Source: Rhodospirillaceae bacterium (GTDB taxonomy: Bacteria > Pseudomonadota > Alphaproteobacteria > Kiloniellales > DSM-21159). Taken from it: DNA of 64,000 nucleotides. The position numbers were made by a program, and so were the translations under genes. The stretch spans positions 1 through 64,000 of the forward strand of contig JAJUFM010000003.1 of assembly GCA_029265995.1 (NCBI GenBank), in the 5' to 3' direction. Shown here in pieces: positions 1-9,620 of the stretch; the first letter of the stretch is position 1; each line of letters opens with the position of its first letter. The notes under the pieces were generated by a model. The model searched no databases. It was not told the DNA's origin and saw nothing but the letters and a program-made list of their open reading frames with translations.

Positions 1-588
1 AAGAATAAAGAGATCTTTGCGCCGCACATCAGCCAGTTGATCGGCACGCCGAATCGAATTCGGCTCTACCAGGTGGACGCGCGGACGCATCTTGCGCAGG
101 TGAAACTCCAGATGTCGGGCCGCCACATCGGTGAAGTCACCACCGAGCAGATAGACATCTCTGCGCTCGTCGCTCAAAGCTTCCACGAAGCGCTGCAATT
201 CGTGTCGATCGCACATGGTCAAGGTGTCGTGGATGGTGGCCGACAAGCGGTTCCCCAGCACCGCCAGCCCTGACGAGGCCGTGTCTCTTTCAGGAGGGCG
301 TGTTAGAGGATACTGCGACTGCGCCTCGAGCTCCTCTCGCAGCGCACTCCTGAAGTCCCCATAGCCTTCAAATCCGAGCTTGGCGATAAAGCGGAGGATC
401 GTGGGACCGCTCACGCCCGCCCGTTCTGCGAAGTGGGCGACGGTTTCCATCCCAGCAGTGGGATAGCGCGCGAGCAGGGCCCGGGCGGCGCGCCGTTCCG
501 CATTGGTCAGGGACGGAAGGCTCGCCGTGATACGGTCTGCCAATGTCGGTACGCGTTCGCCAGAGCGCAGAGACAAGAGCTCCTCCCA
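1..588 (-). CDS. MurR/RpiR family transcriptional regulator (partial, C-terminus off the window; start uncertain)
   Basis: Minus-strand frame not listed as an ORF because it runs off the edge: ...ADRITASLPSLTNAERRAARALLARYPTAGMETVAHFAERAGVSGPTILRFIAKLGFEGYGDFRSALREEL...; RpiR HTH followed by SIS-like region. Confidence 0.8.
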
Positions 589-714
589 CGGGTTTTGCCG
601 TGTCCACGTTACGGGATTGCCCAAATAGAGCAAACCTGTAATTTACGTTCCAGCTTGTTTACCCACTTTGGCGCCCTCTCTTGGGGTGCGCGCCTATTAC
701 TCTGGAGGTCTGTC

Positions 715-1398
715 ATGGCGCAGTCGCTGCCCCCGGTTGATGCAGCCGGTGGCATTTATCGTGAAAGAGAGATCGTCCCGGCGCGCACCGCCTTGCTCTC
801 CGTGGACATGCAGAACGCCGAGTACAGCGCCGAGCTGCTCGCCCGCGCACGCACTCCAGGGGAGGCCGAGGCGGAGAAGCTCTATTTCCTGGAGCGTCTG
901 GAGCGCACCGTTCTGCCGAACCAGCAGCGCCTGCAGGCAGCCGCAAGAGAAGCGGGGATCGAGGTGATCTACACCGTGATCGAGAGCCTCACCCAGGATG
1001 GGCGGGACCGTAGCCTTGACCACAAGATCTCCCGGCTTCATCACCCCAAGGGCTCGTGGGAAGCTCAGGTCATTCCGGAAGTGGCGCCCCAGGGCGATGA
1101 GATCATCATTCCCAAGACCTCATCCGGCATCTTCAACTCGACCAACGTCGATTACGTACTGCACAACCTCGGCATCGAGTTTTTGATCGTCTACGGCGTC
1201 ATGACCGATCAATGTGTGGAATCCACGATTCGCGACGCTGCCGACCGCAGCTATCTCGTGACGCAGATCGAGGACGCCTGCGCCGCAGAAACGGAAGAGG
1301 GGCACCTTCGCTCTATCGAGGCAATGAAGGGGCACTACTGCCGCACCCGCTCGACAGACGAGATGATCGCCGAAATCCTTAAGCTGAGCGGCAAGTAG
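715..1398 (+). CDS. Cysteine hydrolase / isochorismatase family protein
   Basis: VPARTALLSVDMQNAEY... IIIPKTSSGIFNSTNVDYVLHNLGIEFLIVYGVMTDQCVESTIRDAADRSY; start taken at internal ATG 715. Confidence 0.85.
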   Translation: MAQSLPPVDAAGGIYREREIVPARTALLSVDMQNAEYSAELLARARTPGEAEAEKLYFLERLERTVLPNQQRLQAAAREAGIEVIYTVIESLTQDGRDRSLDHKISRLHHPKGSWEAQVIPEVAPQGDEIIIPKTSSGIFNSTNVDYVLHNLGIEFLIVYGVMTDQCVESTIRDAADRSYLVTQIEDACAAETEEGHLRSIEAMKGHYCRTRSTDEMIAEILKLSGK

Positions 1399-1478
1399 AT
1401 CCTATCAAGTCACGCGAAACCAGGCCCCATGCAGTGGAGTTCAGCCCTTGATGCTGCGCTCTACTGCTTTGGCCTCCC

Positions 1479-1916
1479 CTACTCCTCCATCGTCTCGCCA
1501 GTGCCGCCGATTTCCGCCGGAAAATCCTTTAACTTGGGAAGCCCGTCCTTGATGGGTAGAACGGCTGACGCATAGTTGACGTGGAGGTCCGGCTTGAAAG
1601 GCAAGCTCGGCAGGATGGCGGCGTAGACATCCACGAAGTTTCCCGGGACGTGGTTGGTCAAGACGTGGCCGCCACAGCGGGTACAGAAGCGCCGATCACT
1701 GCTTCCGCTCTTGTCGTAGCTGCCGAGCAATTCCTCGCCGCGCGTCACCTCTACCTTCTCAGGCTCCCACAGGGTGAAGGCGTTGACCGGTCCGGCACTC
1801 CAGGCTCGGCAGTCGTGACAGTGACAGTAGCCCATGGTGAAAGGGGCTCCGCGCGCGGTAACCTCCACGGCGCCACAAAAGCAGGTGCCCCGATGGGTCG
1901 TCTCTTGATCGCTCAT
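1479..1916 (-). CDS. GFA family protein (glutathione-dependent formaldehyde-activating-like, zinc binding)
   Basis: TCFCGAVEVTARG...GYCHCHDCRAWS...RRFCTRCGGHV CxC/CxxC pattern. Confidence 0.88.
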   Translation of the reverse strand: MSDQETTHRGTCFCGAVEVTARGAPFTMGYCHCHDCRAWSAGPVNAFTLWEPEKVEVTRGEELLGSYDKSGSSDRRFCTRCGGHVLTNHVPGNFVDVYAAILPSLPFKPDLHVNYASAVLPIKDGLPKLKDFPAEIGGTGETMEE

Positions 1917-1957
1917 GACATACTCCCCGTTCAAGTGGCTGGAACACGCAAACTGGC

Positions 1958-3169
1958 CTAACGGGGCGCGCAAACCTCGAACAATCCGGCTGCGCCCATG
2001 CCGCCGCCTACGCACATCGTCACGACAACATGGCGAGCGCCGCGACGGCGCCCTTCCAGTAGAGCATGCCCCACCAGGCGCGCGCCAGTCATTCCATAAG
2101 GATGGCCGATGGCGATAGAGCCGCCATTGACATTCATCCGCTCCAGCGGAAGGCCAAGCCGCTCCTGGCAGTAAACCACCTGGCAGGCAAAGGCCTCATT
2201 CAGCTCCCAGAGGTCGATATCCTCGAGCGTCAAGCCGTGGTTCTGCAGCAGCTTTGGCACGGCGAAGACAGGGCCGATGCCCATCTCTTCCGGATCGCAG
2301 CCGGCGACTGCCATACCGCGATAGATCCCCAGCGGTTCGAGGCCTCGTCGTTCCGCTTCCCGTGCCTCCATTAGTAGAAGGGCGCTGGCGCCATCGGACA
2401 GCTGAGAGGCGTTACCCGCGGTAATGAAGCGGCCCATTCCAATCTTCTGCCCGTCGCGGAACACCGGCTTCAGCCGGGCGAGATCCTCCAGGGATGTCTC
2501 TGGCCGATTGCACTCGTCCCGCGCAAGACTGACCTCCTCTTCCCAGGTTTCCCCGCTCTCTCGATCACGACAGAGCTTCCGGGTACCGAGGGGCACGATC
2601 TCCTCATCAAAGCGACCAGCAGCCTGCGCGGCAGCGGTCCGCTGCTGCGACAGCAGCGCATAGGCATCCTGGCGCTCGCGGCTGATCTCATAGCGCTCGG
2701 CTACAATCTCCGCCGTTTCCAGCATCGACATGAAGACATCGGGACGCTGCTCGAGCAGCCAGGGATCGTGCCAGTGCGCGCGGTTCAACGTCTCGGTCTG
2801 CACCAGGGAAATCTGCTCGACCCCGCCAGCTACCGCGATGGTCATTTCCCCCAGCGCGATTTGCTTGGCCGCCGTTGCAACAGTCATCAAACCGGACGCG
2901 CACTGGCGATCGATGGTCATCGCGGCGACCGTTGTGGGGAGACCCGCCCTCAAGGCAGCCTGGCGCGCCACGTTCATGTGCGTCGTCCCTTGCTGCAAGG
3001 CCGCGCCGAGCAGCACATCCTCGACCTCTTCAGGCGCCACCTTCGCCCGCGCCACTGCGTGCGCGATGGCGTGCCCCGCCAGGCGGGGCGCCGTAGTCTG
3101 GTTGAAGGCGCCGCGATAGGACTTGGCCAGCGGCGTACGGGCGGTGGAGACGATGACGGCTTCTCGCAT
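1958..3169 (-). CDS. Thiolase family protein (acetyl-CoA acyltransferase)
   Basis: [21 protein letters not shown]...[15 protein letters not shown]...[19 protein letters not shown]...[14 protein letters not shown]. Confidence 0.93.
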   Translation of the reverse strand: MREAVIVSTARTPLAKSYRGAFNQTTAPRLAGHAIAHAVARAKVAPEEVEDVLLGAALQQGTTHMNVARQAALRAGLPTTVAAMTIDRQCASGLMTVATAAKQIALGEMTIAVAGGVEQISLVQTETLNRAHWHDPWLLEQRPDVFMSMLETAEIVAERYEISRERQDAYALLSQQRTAAAQAAGRFDEEIVPLGTRKLCRDRESGETWEEEVSLARDECNRPETSLEDLARLKPVFRDGQKIGMGRFITAGNASQLSDGASALLLMEAREAERRGLEPLGIYRGMAVAGCDPEEMGIGPVFAVPKLLQNHGLTLEDIDLWELNEAFACQVVYCQERLGLPLERMNVNGGSIAIGHPYGMTGARLVGHALLEGRRRGARHVVVTMCVGGGMGAAGLFEVCAPR

Positions 3170-3286
3170 CTTGAACCTGTTATTCTGACCCGAATGGCTT
3201 TTGGAGTGAAGCGGATTCAACGTTGAGCTGACACCGAAAACTCTCTTCAATATCACACGACTAGAGAAGAATATTAAGAGTTACTG

Positions 3287-4906
3287 CTAACGATTGAGAC
3301 GCAGGCCCTCGGCCTCGCGATCCCAGGTGTCTTCAGTGATGCCTTCGCTGCGCAGCACGTGCTTCTGCAACTTGCCGCTGGCAGTCTTCGGCAGCTCTAC
3401 CGTGACCCTGACATAGCGCGGCACCATGAAGCGCGGCAGCCGTTCGGCCAGGAAGAGCACCAGTTCTCGCGGGTCCACCTGCGCGCCGGCCACCGGCGTC
3501 ACCACAACCAGCACTTCATCCTCGCTGTGCTCGCTTGGCACGGCAACGGCCACGGCCTCTCGCACCGCTGGATGAGCAAGCACCTCCCCCTCCAGTTCGA
3601 AGGAAGAGATGTTTTCCCCACGCCGGCGGATCACATCCTTCAAGCGATCGACAAAGAAGAAGCGCCCGTCTTCGGCCTGCCGAAACGCATCGCCGGTGTG
3701 AAACCAGCCGTTGCGCATGGCGTCTACCGTCGCCTCCGCATTCCGGTAATAGCCCTTCATTAAGGCCCAGGGCCGATGGCTGCGCACGAGCAATTCGCCC
3801 ACTTCGCCCCGCGCCACCTCTTGATCCTGGGCATCCGCCACCCTCAGCTCGAACCAGGGTCTGGGCCGACCGGCAAGCCCTAGCACATCATCACCCGCCC
3901 GGATCGGCCCGGCGCTGATCGGGCTGGCGATCTCCGTCATGTTGTAGACGGTATAGAGTTCCACGCCGAAGCGATCTCGGAAGAGAGGCGCATCCTCTCC
4001 GAAAGGGACAATGAAGACCTTGCGCAAGGGGTGATCCCGGTCGCGCGGCGTTGGCTGCTGCTTCAGGAGAAAGCTGGCCATCACCCCAAGCAGCAGAACC
4101 AGGCTGCTCTCGGTTTCCCGCACCGCATCCCAAAAGCTGCTGGTCTTGAACTCCCGAATCATCGCGATCCGCCCGCCGATGGCCAACATGGCGTAGACGT
4201 AGAGGGTCGACCCGCAATGAAAGATCGGCCCGGCGATCATGCAGCAGTCGTCCTGGGAGATGCAGTCGAAGGCATCCGGCCCCATGGTGTAGAGCTGGAC
4301 ATAGGAAGAGACGACTCCCTTGGAAGCGCCAGTCGTACCTGAGGTGTACATGATGGCCTGGGTGTCCCACGGCTCGATCGGGCGCTGGAGTGCCAGAAGC
4401 TCCTCGGTGGGGTGGACCTCTGCGTCCCGTAGCGGCGCCACGGTCACTGTGCTCAGCGAGGCGGGGCTTTCTGCCGGGCCGGTCAGCAAGATATGCTCCA
4501 GCTTTCCCGGTGCCAGATCACGCAGCCGCTCGATCAGTTCTGGCTCGGCGATCATCAGGCGCGCGTCGGCGTTGTCGAGGATGTGCTCGAGAGGGCGACC
4601 CCGCGCCGCCGTGTTGACGGGAATGTAGACCGCGCCCAGGTAGTTGATCGCGAACCAGCTCGTCAGTAGGTCCGGGCCGTTGCCCATCCAGCAGAGCACA
4701 TGATCGCCCTGCCCTACACCGGCCTGGCGCAACGCCGCGGCTCGCCGCTGCACCCGGACGAGCGTTTCGGCATAGCTCCAGCTCTCCCCCGGCCAGAAGC
4801 GCACGAAAGGCGCCTCAGGCCGCCGCGCCGCCCAACCCTCCAGCATATAGCGAAGCACACAAAGCTCGCGTGCCGGGATATCCGACACTGCCGCTGCCTG
4901 GCTCAT
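3287..4906 (-). CDS. AMP-binding acyl-CoA ligase (crotonobetaine/carnitine-CoA ligase-like)
   Basis: MYTSGTTGASKGVVSSY; GWFHTGDAFRQAEDGRFFFVDRLKDVIRRRGENISSFELE. Confidence 0.88.
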   Translation of the reverse strand: MSQAAAVSDIPARELCVLRYMLEGWAARRPEAPFVRFWPGESWSYAETLVRVQRRAAALRQAGVGQGDHVLCWMGNGPDLLTSWFAINYLGAVYIPVNTAARGRPLEHILDNADARLMIAEPELIERLRDLAPGKLEHILLTGPAESPASLSTVTVAPLRDAEVHPTEELLALQRPIEPWDTQAIMYTSGTTGASKGVVSSYVQLYTMGPDAFDCISQDDCCMIAGPIFHCGSTLYVYAMLAIGGRIAMIREFKTSSFWDAVRETESSLVLLLGVMASFLLKQQPTPRDRDHPLRKVFIVPFGEDAPLFRDRFGVELYTVYNMTEIASPISAGPIRAGDDVLGLAGRPRPWFELRVADAQDQEVARGEVGELLVRSHRPWALMKGYYRNAEATVDAMRNGWFHTGDAFRQAEDGRFFFVDRLKDVIRRRGENISSFELEGEVLAHPAVREAVAVAVPSEHSEDEVLVVVTPVAGAQVDPRELVLFLAERLPRFMVPRYVRVTVELPKTASGKLQKHVLRSEGITEDTWDREAEGLRLNR

Positions 4907-5020
4907 AATAGGCCGCCCCTGTTCGTCTTAGTCAGGTCAGTGAGTCAGATTGATCAAGCTGACATTCAGAGCGTGGAAATGTGCCGCACGGCAAGCAGGC
5001 TGTCAAAAACCCCATAGAGA

Positions 5021-5044
5021 AAGGGCGCCCCAAGGGACGCCCTT
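5021..5044 (-). terminator. Candidate intrinsic terminator downstream of ndk
   Basis: AAGGGCG...CGCCCTT hairpin; on the minus strand it is followed by a T-rich stretch (TTTCTCTATGGGGTTTTT). Confidence 0.5.
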
Positions 5045-5058
5045 CACTAACGATCCTT

Positions 5059-5118
5059 AGACCGGATCGCGTTTGATCTGAACCACTTTGGGGTTCAGCA
5101 AACGCGTGAATCCGGTCT
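5059..5118 (-). repeat. REP-like long hairpin 1
   Basis: AGACCGGAT/ATCCGGTCT, CGCGTTTG/CAAACGCG and CTGAACC/GGTTCAG stems, with a TGA bulge (TCA on the minus strand). Confidence 0.7.
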
Positions 5119-5131
5119 ACATTAAATGGAT

Positions 5132-5192
5132 AGAGCAGATTCACGCGCCAAATCGGATCACTTCGTGAATCTGATTTGGCGCGATCTGCTCT
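5132..5192 (+). repeat. REP-like long hairpin 2
   Basis: AGAGCAGAT/ATCTGCTCT and CGCGCCAAATC/GATTTGGCGCG stems, TCA bulge, inner GATCAC/GTG(A)ATC. Confidence 0.7.
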
Positions 5193-5203
5193 AAAGCCAA
5201 GCT

Positions 5204-5626
5204 TCAGCCGACGATTTCGCACTGGGAGAAGAAGTAGGCGATCTCGATGGCGGCGTTTTCGGCGCTGTCGGAGCCGTGCACAGAGTTAGCCTCGATCGAC
5301 TCAGCGAAATCTTTGCGGATCGTGCCGTCCGCGGCGTTCTCCGGATTGGTGGCGCCCATGACCTCACGGTTCTTCGCCACGGCGTCCTCGCCTTCCAGCA
5401 CCTGCACAACCACCGGGCCGGAGATCATGAAGCTGACCAGATCATTGAAGAACGGCCGCTCCCGGTGCACGGCGTAGAAGCCCTCCGCCTGCTCCTTCGT
5501 CAGCTGGATCCGCTTCTGCGCGACGACGCGCAGGCCGGCGGTCTCCAGACGGTCGATGATCTTGCCGGTGAGGTTACGGCGGGTGGCGTCAGGTTTGATG
5601 ATGGACAGCGTGCGTTCGCTCGCCAT
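5204..5626 (-). CDS. ndk: Nucleoside diphosphate kinase
   Basis: [25 protein letters not shown]...[35 protein letters not shown]. Confidence 0.97.
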   Translation of the reverse strand: MASERTLSIIKPDATRRNLTGKIIDRLETAGLRVVAQKRIQLTKEQAEGFYAVHRERPFFNDLVSFMISGPVVVQVLEGEDAVAKNREVMGATNPENAADGTIRKDFAESIEANSVHGSDSAENAAIEIAYFFSQCEIVG

Positions 5627-5781
5627 AGCGGCTCTCCTGTTGCGGTTGATTTGCGGGCACAAAAATCGGTTGGAAGGGTTGCGGCGCCTTATAAAGGGGG
5701 TGGAGCTAGACGGCAACCATAGCTGCAACTCTTCGAAACCGGCCCTCGAATCAGCGCCGGCGCACTGCTATCACTGGCGCT

Positions 5782-7680
5782 ATGCTGCAGATCAACAATC
5801 TCCTCTATCGGGTCGAAGGGCGGGCGCTTTTTCAGCAGGCGTCGGCCACGATCAACCGCGGCTGGCGGGTTGGGCTGGTTGGACGTAACGGCACCGGGAA
5901 GTCGACCCTGCTTAAGCTGATCATGGGGCAGCTTTCCCCCGATGAAGGATCTGTCGAGATCATCGGTCGCCAGCGCATCGGGACAGTGGCCCAGGAAGCC
6001 CCAGGCGGCGAGCGGAGCCTGGTCGACACGGTACTGGCCGCAGATACAGAGCGAGCGGCGCTACTCCAGGAAGCCGAAACAGCGACCGACCCAACCCGGA
6101 TCGCCGAAATCCACGACCGGCTGGCGACCATCAGGGCGGAGACCGCCCCCGCCCGCGCCGCCCGCATCCTCGCGGGGCTTGGCTTTGATGAGGAGGCGCA
6201 GCAACGCCCCTGCGCCTCCTTCTCAGGTGGCTGGCGGATGCGCGTCGCCCTAGCCGCCCTGCTGTTTGTCGAACCCGACATCCTGCTGCTCGACGAACCG
6301 ACAAACCACCTGGATCTGGAAGCCTCCCTCTGGCTGGAAGGCCATCTGGCGAGCTATCCCGGCACGCTGCTGCTGGTCAGTCATGATCGCGACCTGCTCA
6401 ATCGCGCGGTCGACCGCATCCTTCATCTGGAGGGCCGCAAGCTCACGCTTTACGGGGGAAACTACGACACCTTCGAGCGGACGCGCCGCGAACGGCTGGA
6501 GCATGAAGCCGCTCAGAATGCGCGGATCGAGGCCCAGCGCAAACACATCCAGACCTTTGTCGATCGCTTCCGCTACAAGGCGAGCAAGGCGCGGCAAGCG
6601 CAGTCGCGCATGAAAATGCTGGAGAAACTGCAGCCGAGCGTGACCCTCGTTGAGGATGCTTCGCTCGCGCTCAATTTCCCTGCTCCAGAGCCCCTGGCCC
6701 CGCCCATCCTGCAACTTGAACAGGCGGCCGTCGGCTACGAACCTGGGCGGCCGATCCTCAGAGGCCTCAATCTCCGGCTCGACATGGACGACCGCATTGC
6801 CTTGCTGGGGGCGAACGGAAACGGCAAGTCCACGCTCGCTAGGCTGCTCGCCGGCAAGCTCGAACCACAGGAAGGGGCGTGCCGTCGCGACCGCAAGCTG
6901 CGTATCGGCTATTTCGCCCAGGATCAGGCCGAGGCCCTAGATCTTTCCCTTTCCGCGATGGACAACTTGGCGCGTCATATGCCCGAGGCTGCTGCGCATC
7001 AGCTGCGCGACCACCTGGCGCGCTTTGGCCTGGGCGGCGATCGGGCGACGACCAAAGCCGGGGACTTGTCCGGCGGGGAAAAGGCGCGCCTGCTTTTTGC
7101 GATCATAAGCCGCAACGCCCCGCACCTGCTGATCCTGGATGAGCCGACCAACCATCTCGATATAGACGCGCGCGACGCCCTGGTGCAGGCCCTGGGGGCC
7201 TATGAAGGCGCTGTGGTGCTGGTCAGCCATGACCCGCGGCTGGTGGAACTGGTCGCAGATCGCCTGTGGCTGGTTCAGGACGGGCGCGTGCGCAGTTTCG
7301 ACGGCGACATGAACGACTATCGCCAGCTGCTTCTGGAACAGCGCAGAGCGGAACGACGCGAGCTACGCAACGAGAAGCCAAAGGAAAGCGCGCCCAACCG
7401 CAAGGACCAGCGGCGGGCCGCTGCGGAAATCCGCGCAGCCACAGCCAACCTGCGCAAGGCGGCGCAGCAGGCAGAAAGGCGCCTCGAACAGCTGGCGCGC
7501 GACCGTGCCGCGGTGGAAGCGGAACTGGCCGACCCCGAACTTTACGAGAAGACCTCAGCCCGCATCCCGCAGCTGCAAAAGCGGCTGGGCGAACTCGATA
7601 AGGAGATCGCGGCCGCAGAAGCCGCCTGGCTGGAAGCCGAAGAGGCCATAGAAGCCGCTTTTGCCGAGGCGGGGGCGTAG
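5782..7680 (+). CDS. ABC-F family ATP-binding cassette protein (Uup/YheS-like)
   Basis: Two ATPase domains: GLVGRNGTGKSTLLKL, FSGGWRMRVALAALLF, LLDEPTNHLDLEA; ALLGANGNGKSTLARLL, LSGGEKARLLFA, LDEPTNHLDIDARDAL; C-terminal coiled coil. Confidence 0.93.
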   Translation: MLQINNLLYRVEGRALFQQASATINRGWRVGLVGRNGTGKSTLLKLIMGQLSPDEGSVEIIGRQRIGTVAQEAPGGERSLVDTVLAADTERAALLQEAETATDPTRIAEIHDRLATIRAETAPARAARILAGLGFDEEAQQRPCASFSGGWRMRVALAALLFVEPDILLLDEPTNHLDLEASLWLEGHLASYPGTLLLVSHDRDLLNRAVDRILHLEGRKLTLYGGNYDTFERTRRERLEHEAAQNARIEAQRKHIQTFVDRFRYKASKARQAQSRMKMLEKLQPSVTLVEDASLALNFPAPEPLAPPILQLEQAAVGYEPGRPILRGLNLRLDMDDRIALLGANGNGKSTLARLLAGKLEPQEGACRRDRKLRIGYFAQDQAEALDLSLSAMDNLARHMPEAAAHQLRDHLARFGLGGDRATTKAGDLSGGEKARLLFAIISRNAPHLLILDEPTNHLDIDARDALVQALGAYEGAVVLVSHDPRLVELVADRLWLVQDGRVRSFDGDMNDYRQLLLEQRRAERRELRNEKPKESAPNRKDQRRAAAEIRAATANLRKAAQQAERRLEQLARDRAAVEAELADPELYEKTSARIPQLQKRLGELDKEIAAAEAAWLEAEEAIEAAFAEAGA

Positions 7681-7792
7681 CACGGAACAGTGAAGCAGTC
7701 AGCGCCCTCGGCGCGGCAACTGGACCGCTACAGCCTGAACCGTTATCACAGAAGAACCCCTTCAACCGAAAAACAAGCGAGATGATCGCCCC

Positions 7793-9379
7793 ATGCGGGA
7801 TTTCCAGAAGAACGGACGCTCTGCCCTCTACGTCGGCACGGCCGCGGTCGCTACCTCCCATCCTTTAGCGTCCATGGCGGCGATCGATATGCTGCGAGCC
7901 GGCGGGAATGCCGTTGATGCCGCCATTGCAGCTTCTGCCGTTCTCTGCGTGGTTGAACCCCATATGACCGGCCTCGGCGGCGACTGCTTCGCTCTCTACG
8001 CGCCGGCCGGCGCTTCGGAACCCATAGCGATCAACGGGTCGGGACGTGCGCCTCAGGGTGCCTCGATCGAGTGGTACCGCGACCAGGGCTTCACTGCCAT
8101 GCCCGAGGAGGGCGCGCACGCTGTCGTCGTACCGGGAGCGATCGCTGCCTGGTGCAAGCTGGTCAGCGACCACGGCCGCAAGGACATCGGGGAAATCCTG
8201 GCGCCGGCGATCCGCTATGCGGAAGAAGGCTATGTGATTACCCCCCGCGTGTCCTGGGATTGGCAGAAACTGGAGCCGCGCCTGGGAGGAGACGAGGTGG
8301 CTCGAGAACTGCTGCTGGTCAACCGCAAGGCGCCCCAATTGGGCGCGCGCCATGCGCAGCCAAAGCTGGGCAATACCCTCCGCCGCATCGCGCTCGATGG
8401 TGCGCGCGCCTTCTACACCGGACCCGTGGCTGAAGACTTGGTCGCGCGGCTTCAAGCACTCGGCGGTCGCCACACGCTGGAGGATTTCGCCGCCGTCGAG
8501 GCCGACTATGTGCAACCGATATCCGCCGACTATCGCGGCTGCCGCGTCTATCAATGCCCGCCGAACGGCCAGGGCATCATCGCGCTGATGATCTTGAACA
8601 TTCTCTCGGGCTTCGAGATGGATGGTCTGGATGAGGTGACGCGAACCCACCTGATCGCTGAAGCGACCAAAGTCGCCTATGCCCATCGCGACGCCTACGT
8701 TTCCGACCCGGAAGCCATGGCGGTAGCCGTCGAAAAGCTGCTGTCGGAAGCCACCGCGCAGGAGCTGCGCCAGCGCGTCGACCCGCAGCGGGCCAAGGAA
8801 CCAGAGGTGCTGGACCTGGGGGGGGCCGAACACAAGGATACCATCTGCCTGTCTGTGGTTGATGGAGACGGCAATGCCATCTCCTTCATCAATTCCCTTT
8901 TCCATGGCTTCGGCAGCTGCGTGATTGGGCCGGAATCCGGCGTGGTTCTGAACAACCGCGCCTCTTCCTTCAGCCTCGATCCGAGCCATGTGAATGCCTT
9001 GGCGCCGGGCAAGCGACCGATGCACACGATCATTCCCGGCATGGTGATGCAGGATGGCCAGGCCGTTATGCCCTACGGCGTTATGGGCGGCCAGTATCAG
9101 GCCAGCGGCCACGCCGCCTTCCTGACCTCCGTCATCGATGACAAGATGAATCTGCAGTGCGCCATCGATCGGCCGCGCAGCTTTGCACACAAGGGCGTGC
9201 TTACGCTGGAAACGGGATTCAGCGAAACCGAGGCCGAGGCTCTGCGCCACCTGGGGCACACTGTCGAGTTCGCCCAGGCTCCGCACGGCGGCGGCCAGGC
9301 CGTCCTGATCGACCGGGAACGCGCCGTCCTAATCGCAGCCTCCGACCCGCGCAAGGATGGCTGCGCCCTCGGCTGGTAA
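7793..9379 (+). CDS. Gamma-glutamyltransferase family protein
   Basis: GGNAVDAAIAASAVLCVVEPHMTGLGGDCFAL; HKDTICLSVVDGDGNAISFINSLFHGFGSCV; VMGGQYQASGHAAFLT. Confidence 0.9.
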   Translation: MRDFQKNGRSALYVGTAAVATSHPLASMAAIDMLRAGGNAVDAAIAASAVLCVVEPHMTGLGGDCFALYAPAGASEPIAINGSGRAPQGASIEWYRDQGFTAMPEEGAHAVVVPGAIAAWCKLVSDHGRKDIGEILAPAIRYAEEGYVITPRVSWDWQKLEPRLGGDEVARELLLVNRKAPQLGARHAQPKLGNTLRRIALDGARAFYTGPVAEDLVARLQALGGRHTLEDFAAVEADYVQPISADYRGCRVYQCPPNGQGIIALMILNILSGFEMDGLDEVTRTHLIAEATKVAYAHRDAYVSDPEAMAVAVEKLLSEATAQELRQRVDPQRAKEPEVLDLGGAEHKDTICLSVVDGDGNAISFINSLFHGFGSCVIGPESGVVLNNRASSFSLDPSHVNALAPGKRPMHTIIPGMVMQDGQAVMPYGVMGGQYQASGHAAFLTSVIDDKMNLQCAIDRPRSFAHKGVLTLETGFSETEAEALRHLGHTVEFAQAPHGGGQAVLIDRERAVLIAASDPRKDGCALGW

Positions 9380-9471
9380 GGAAGATCTTTCCTGATGTCG
9401 CTTTAGTGACGCGCAGGCGTCGTCCCAGGATTATCGCTGCTTCTCAATAAAGCCTTAGCTTCAAAGCATCT

Positions 9472-9620
9472 TTACGGCGGTGGCAAACAAGCGAGCCACT
9501 CAACGAACGCCGCTTGTTCACCATCGCCGTAAGCTGGAGCGGCGCGTGTTACGGCTTACGCGCGCCGCCACGGCCAGCGCCAATGGTGGCGATGGCAAGC
9601 AAGGTAGAAGCGGCGCAAGC
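9472..9620 (+). promoter_or_regulatory. Structured leader with alternative pairings upstream of soxB
   Basis: 9472-9493 pairs with 9511-9532 (20 pairs, one G-U, CA/CA internal loop); 9527-9534 can instead pair with 9549-9560 and 9521-9528 with 9588-9595; last element abuts the soxB ribosome-binding region. Confidence 0.5.

Noticed and set aside
9472-9620. Glycine riboswitch upstream of soxB
   Set aside because: The conserved glycine-aptamer core is not recognisable; only alternative long stems are seen, so reported as an unassigned leader.
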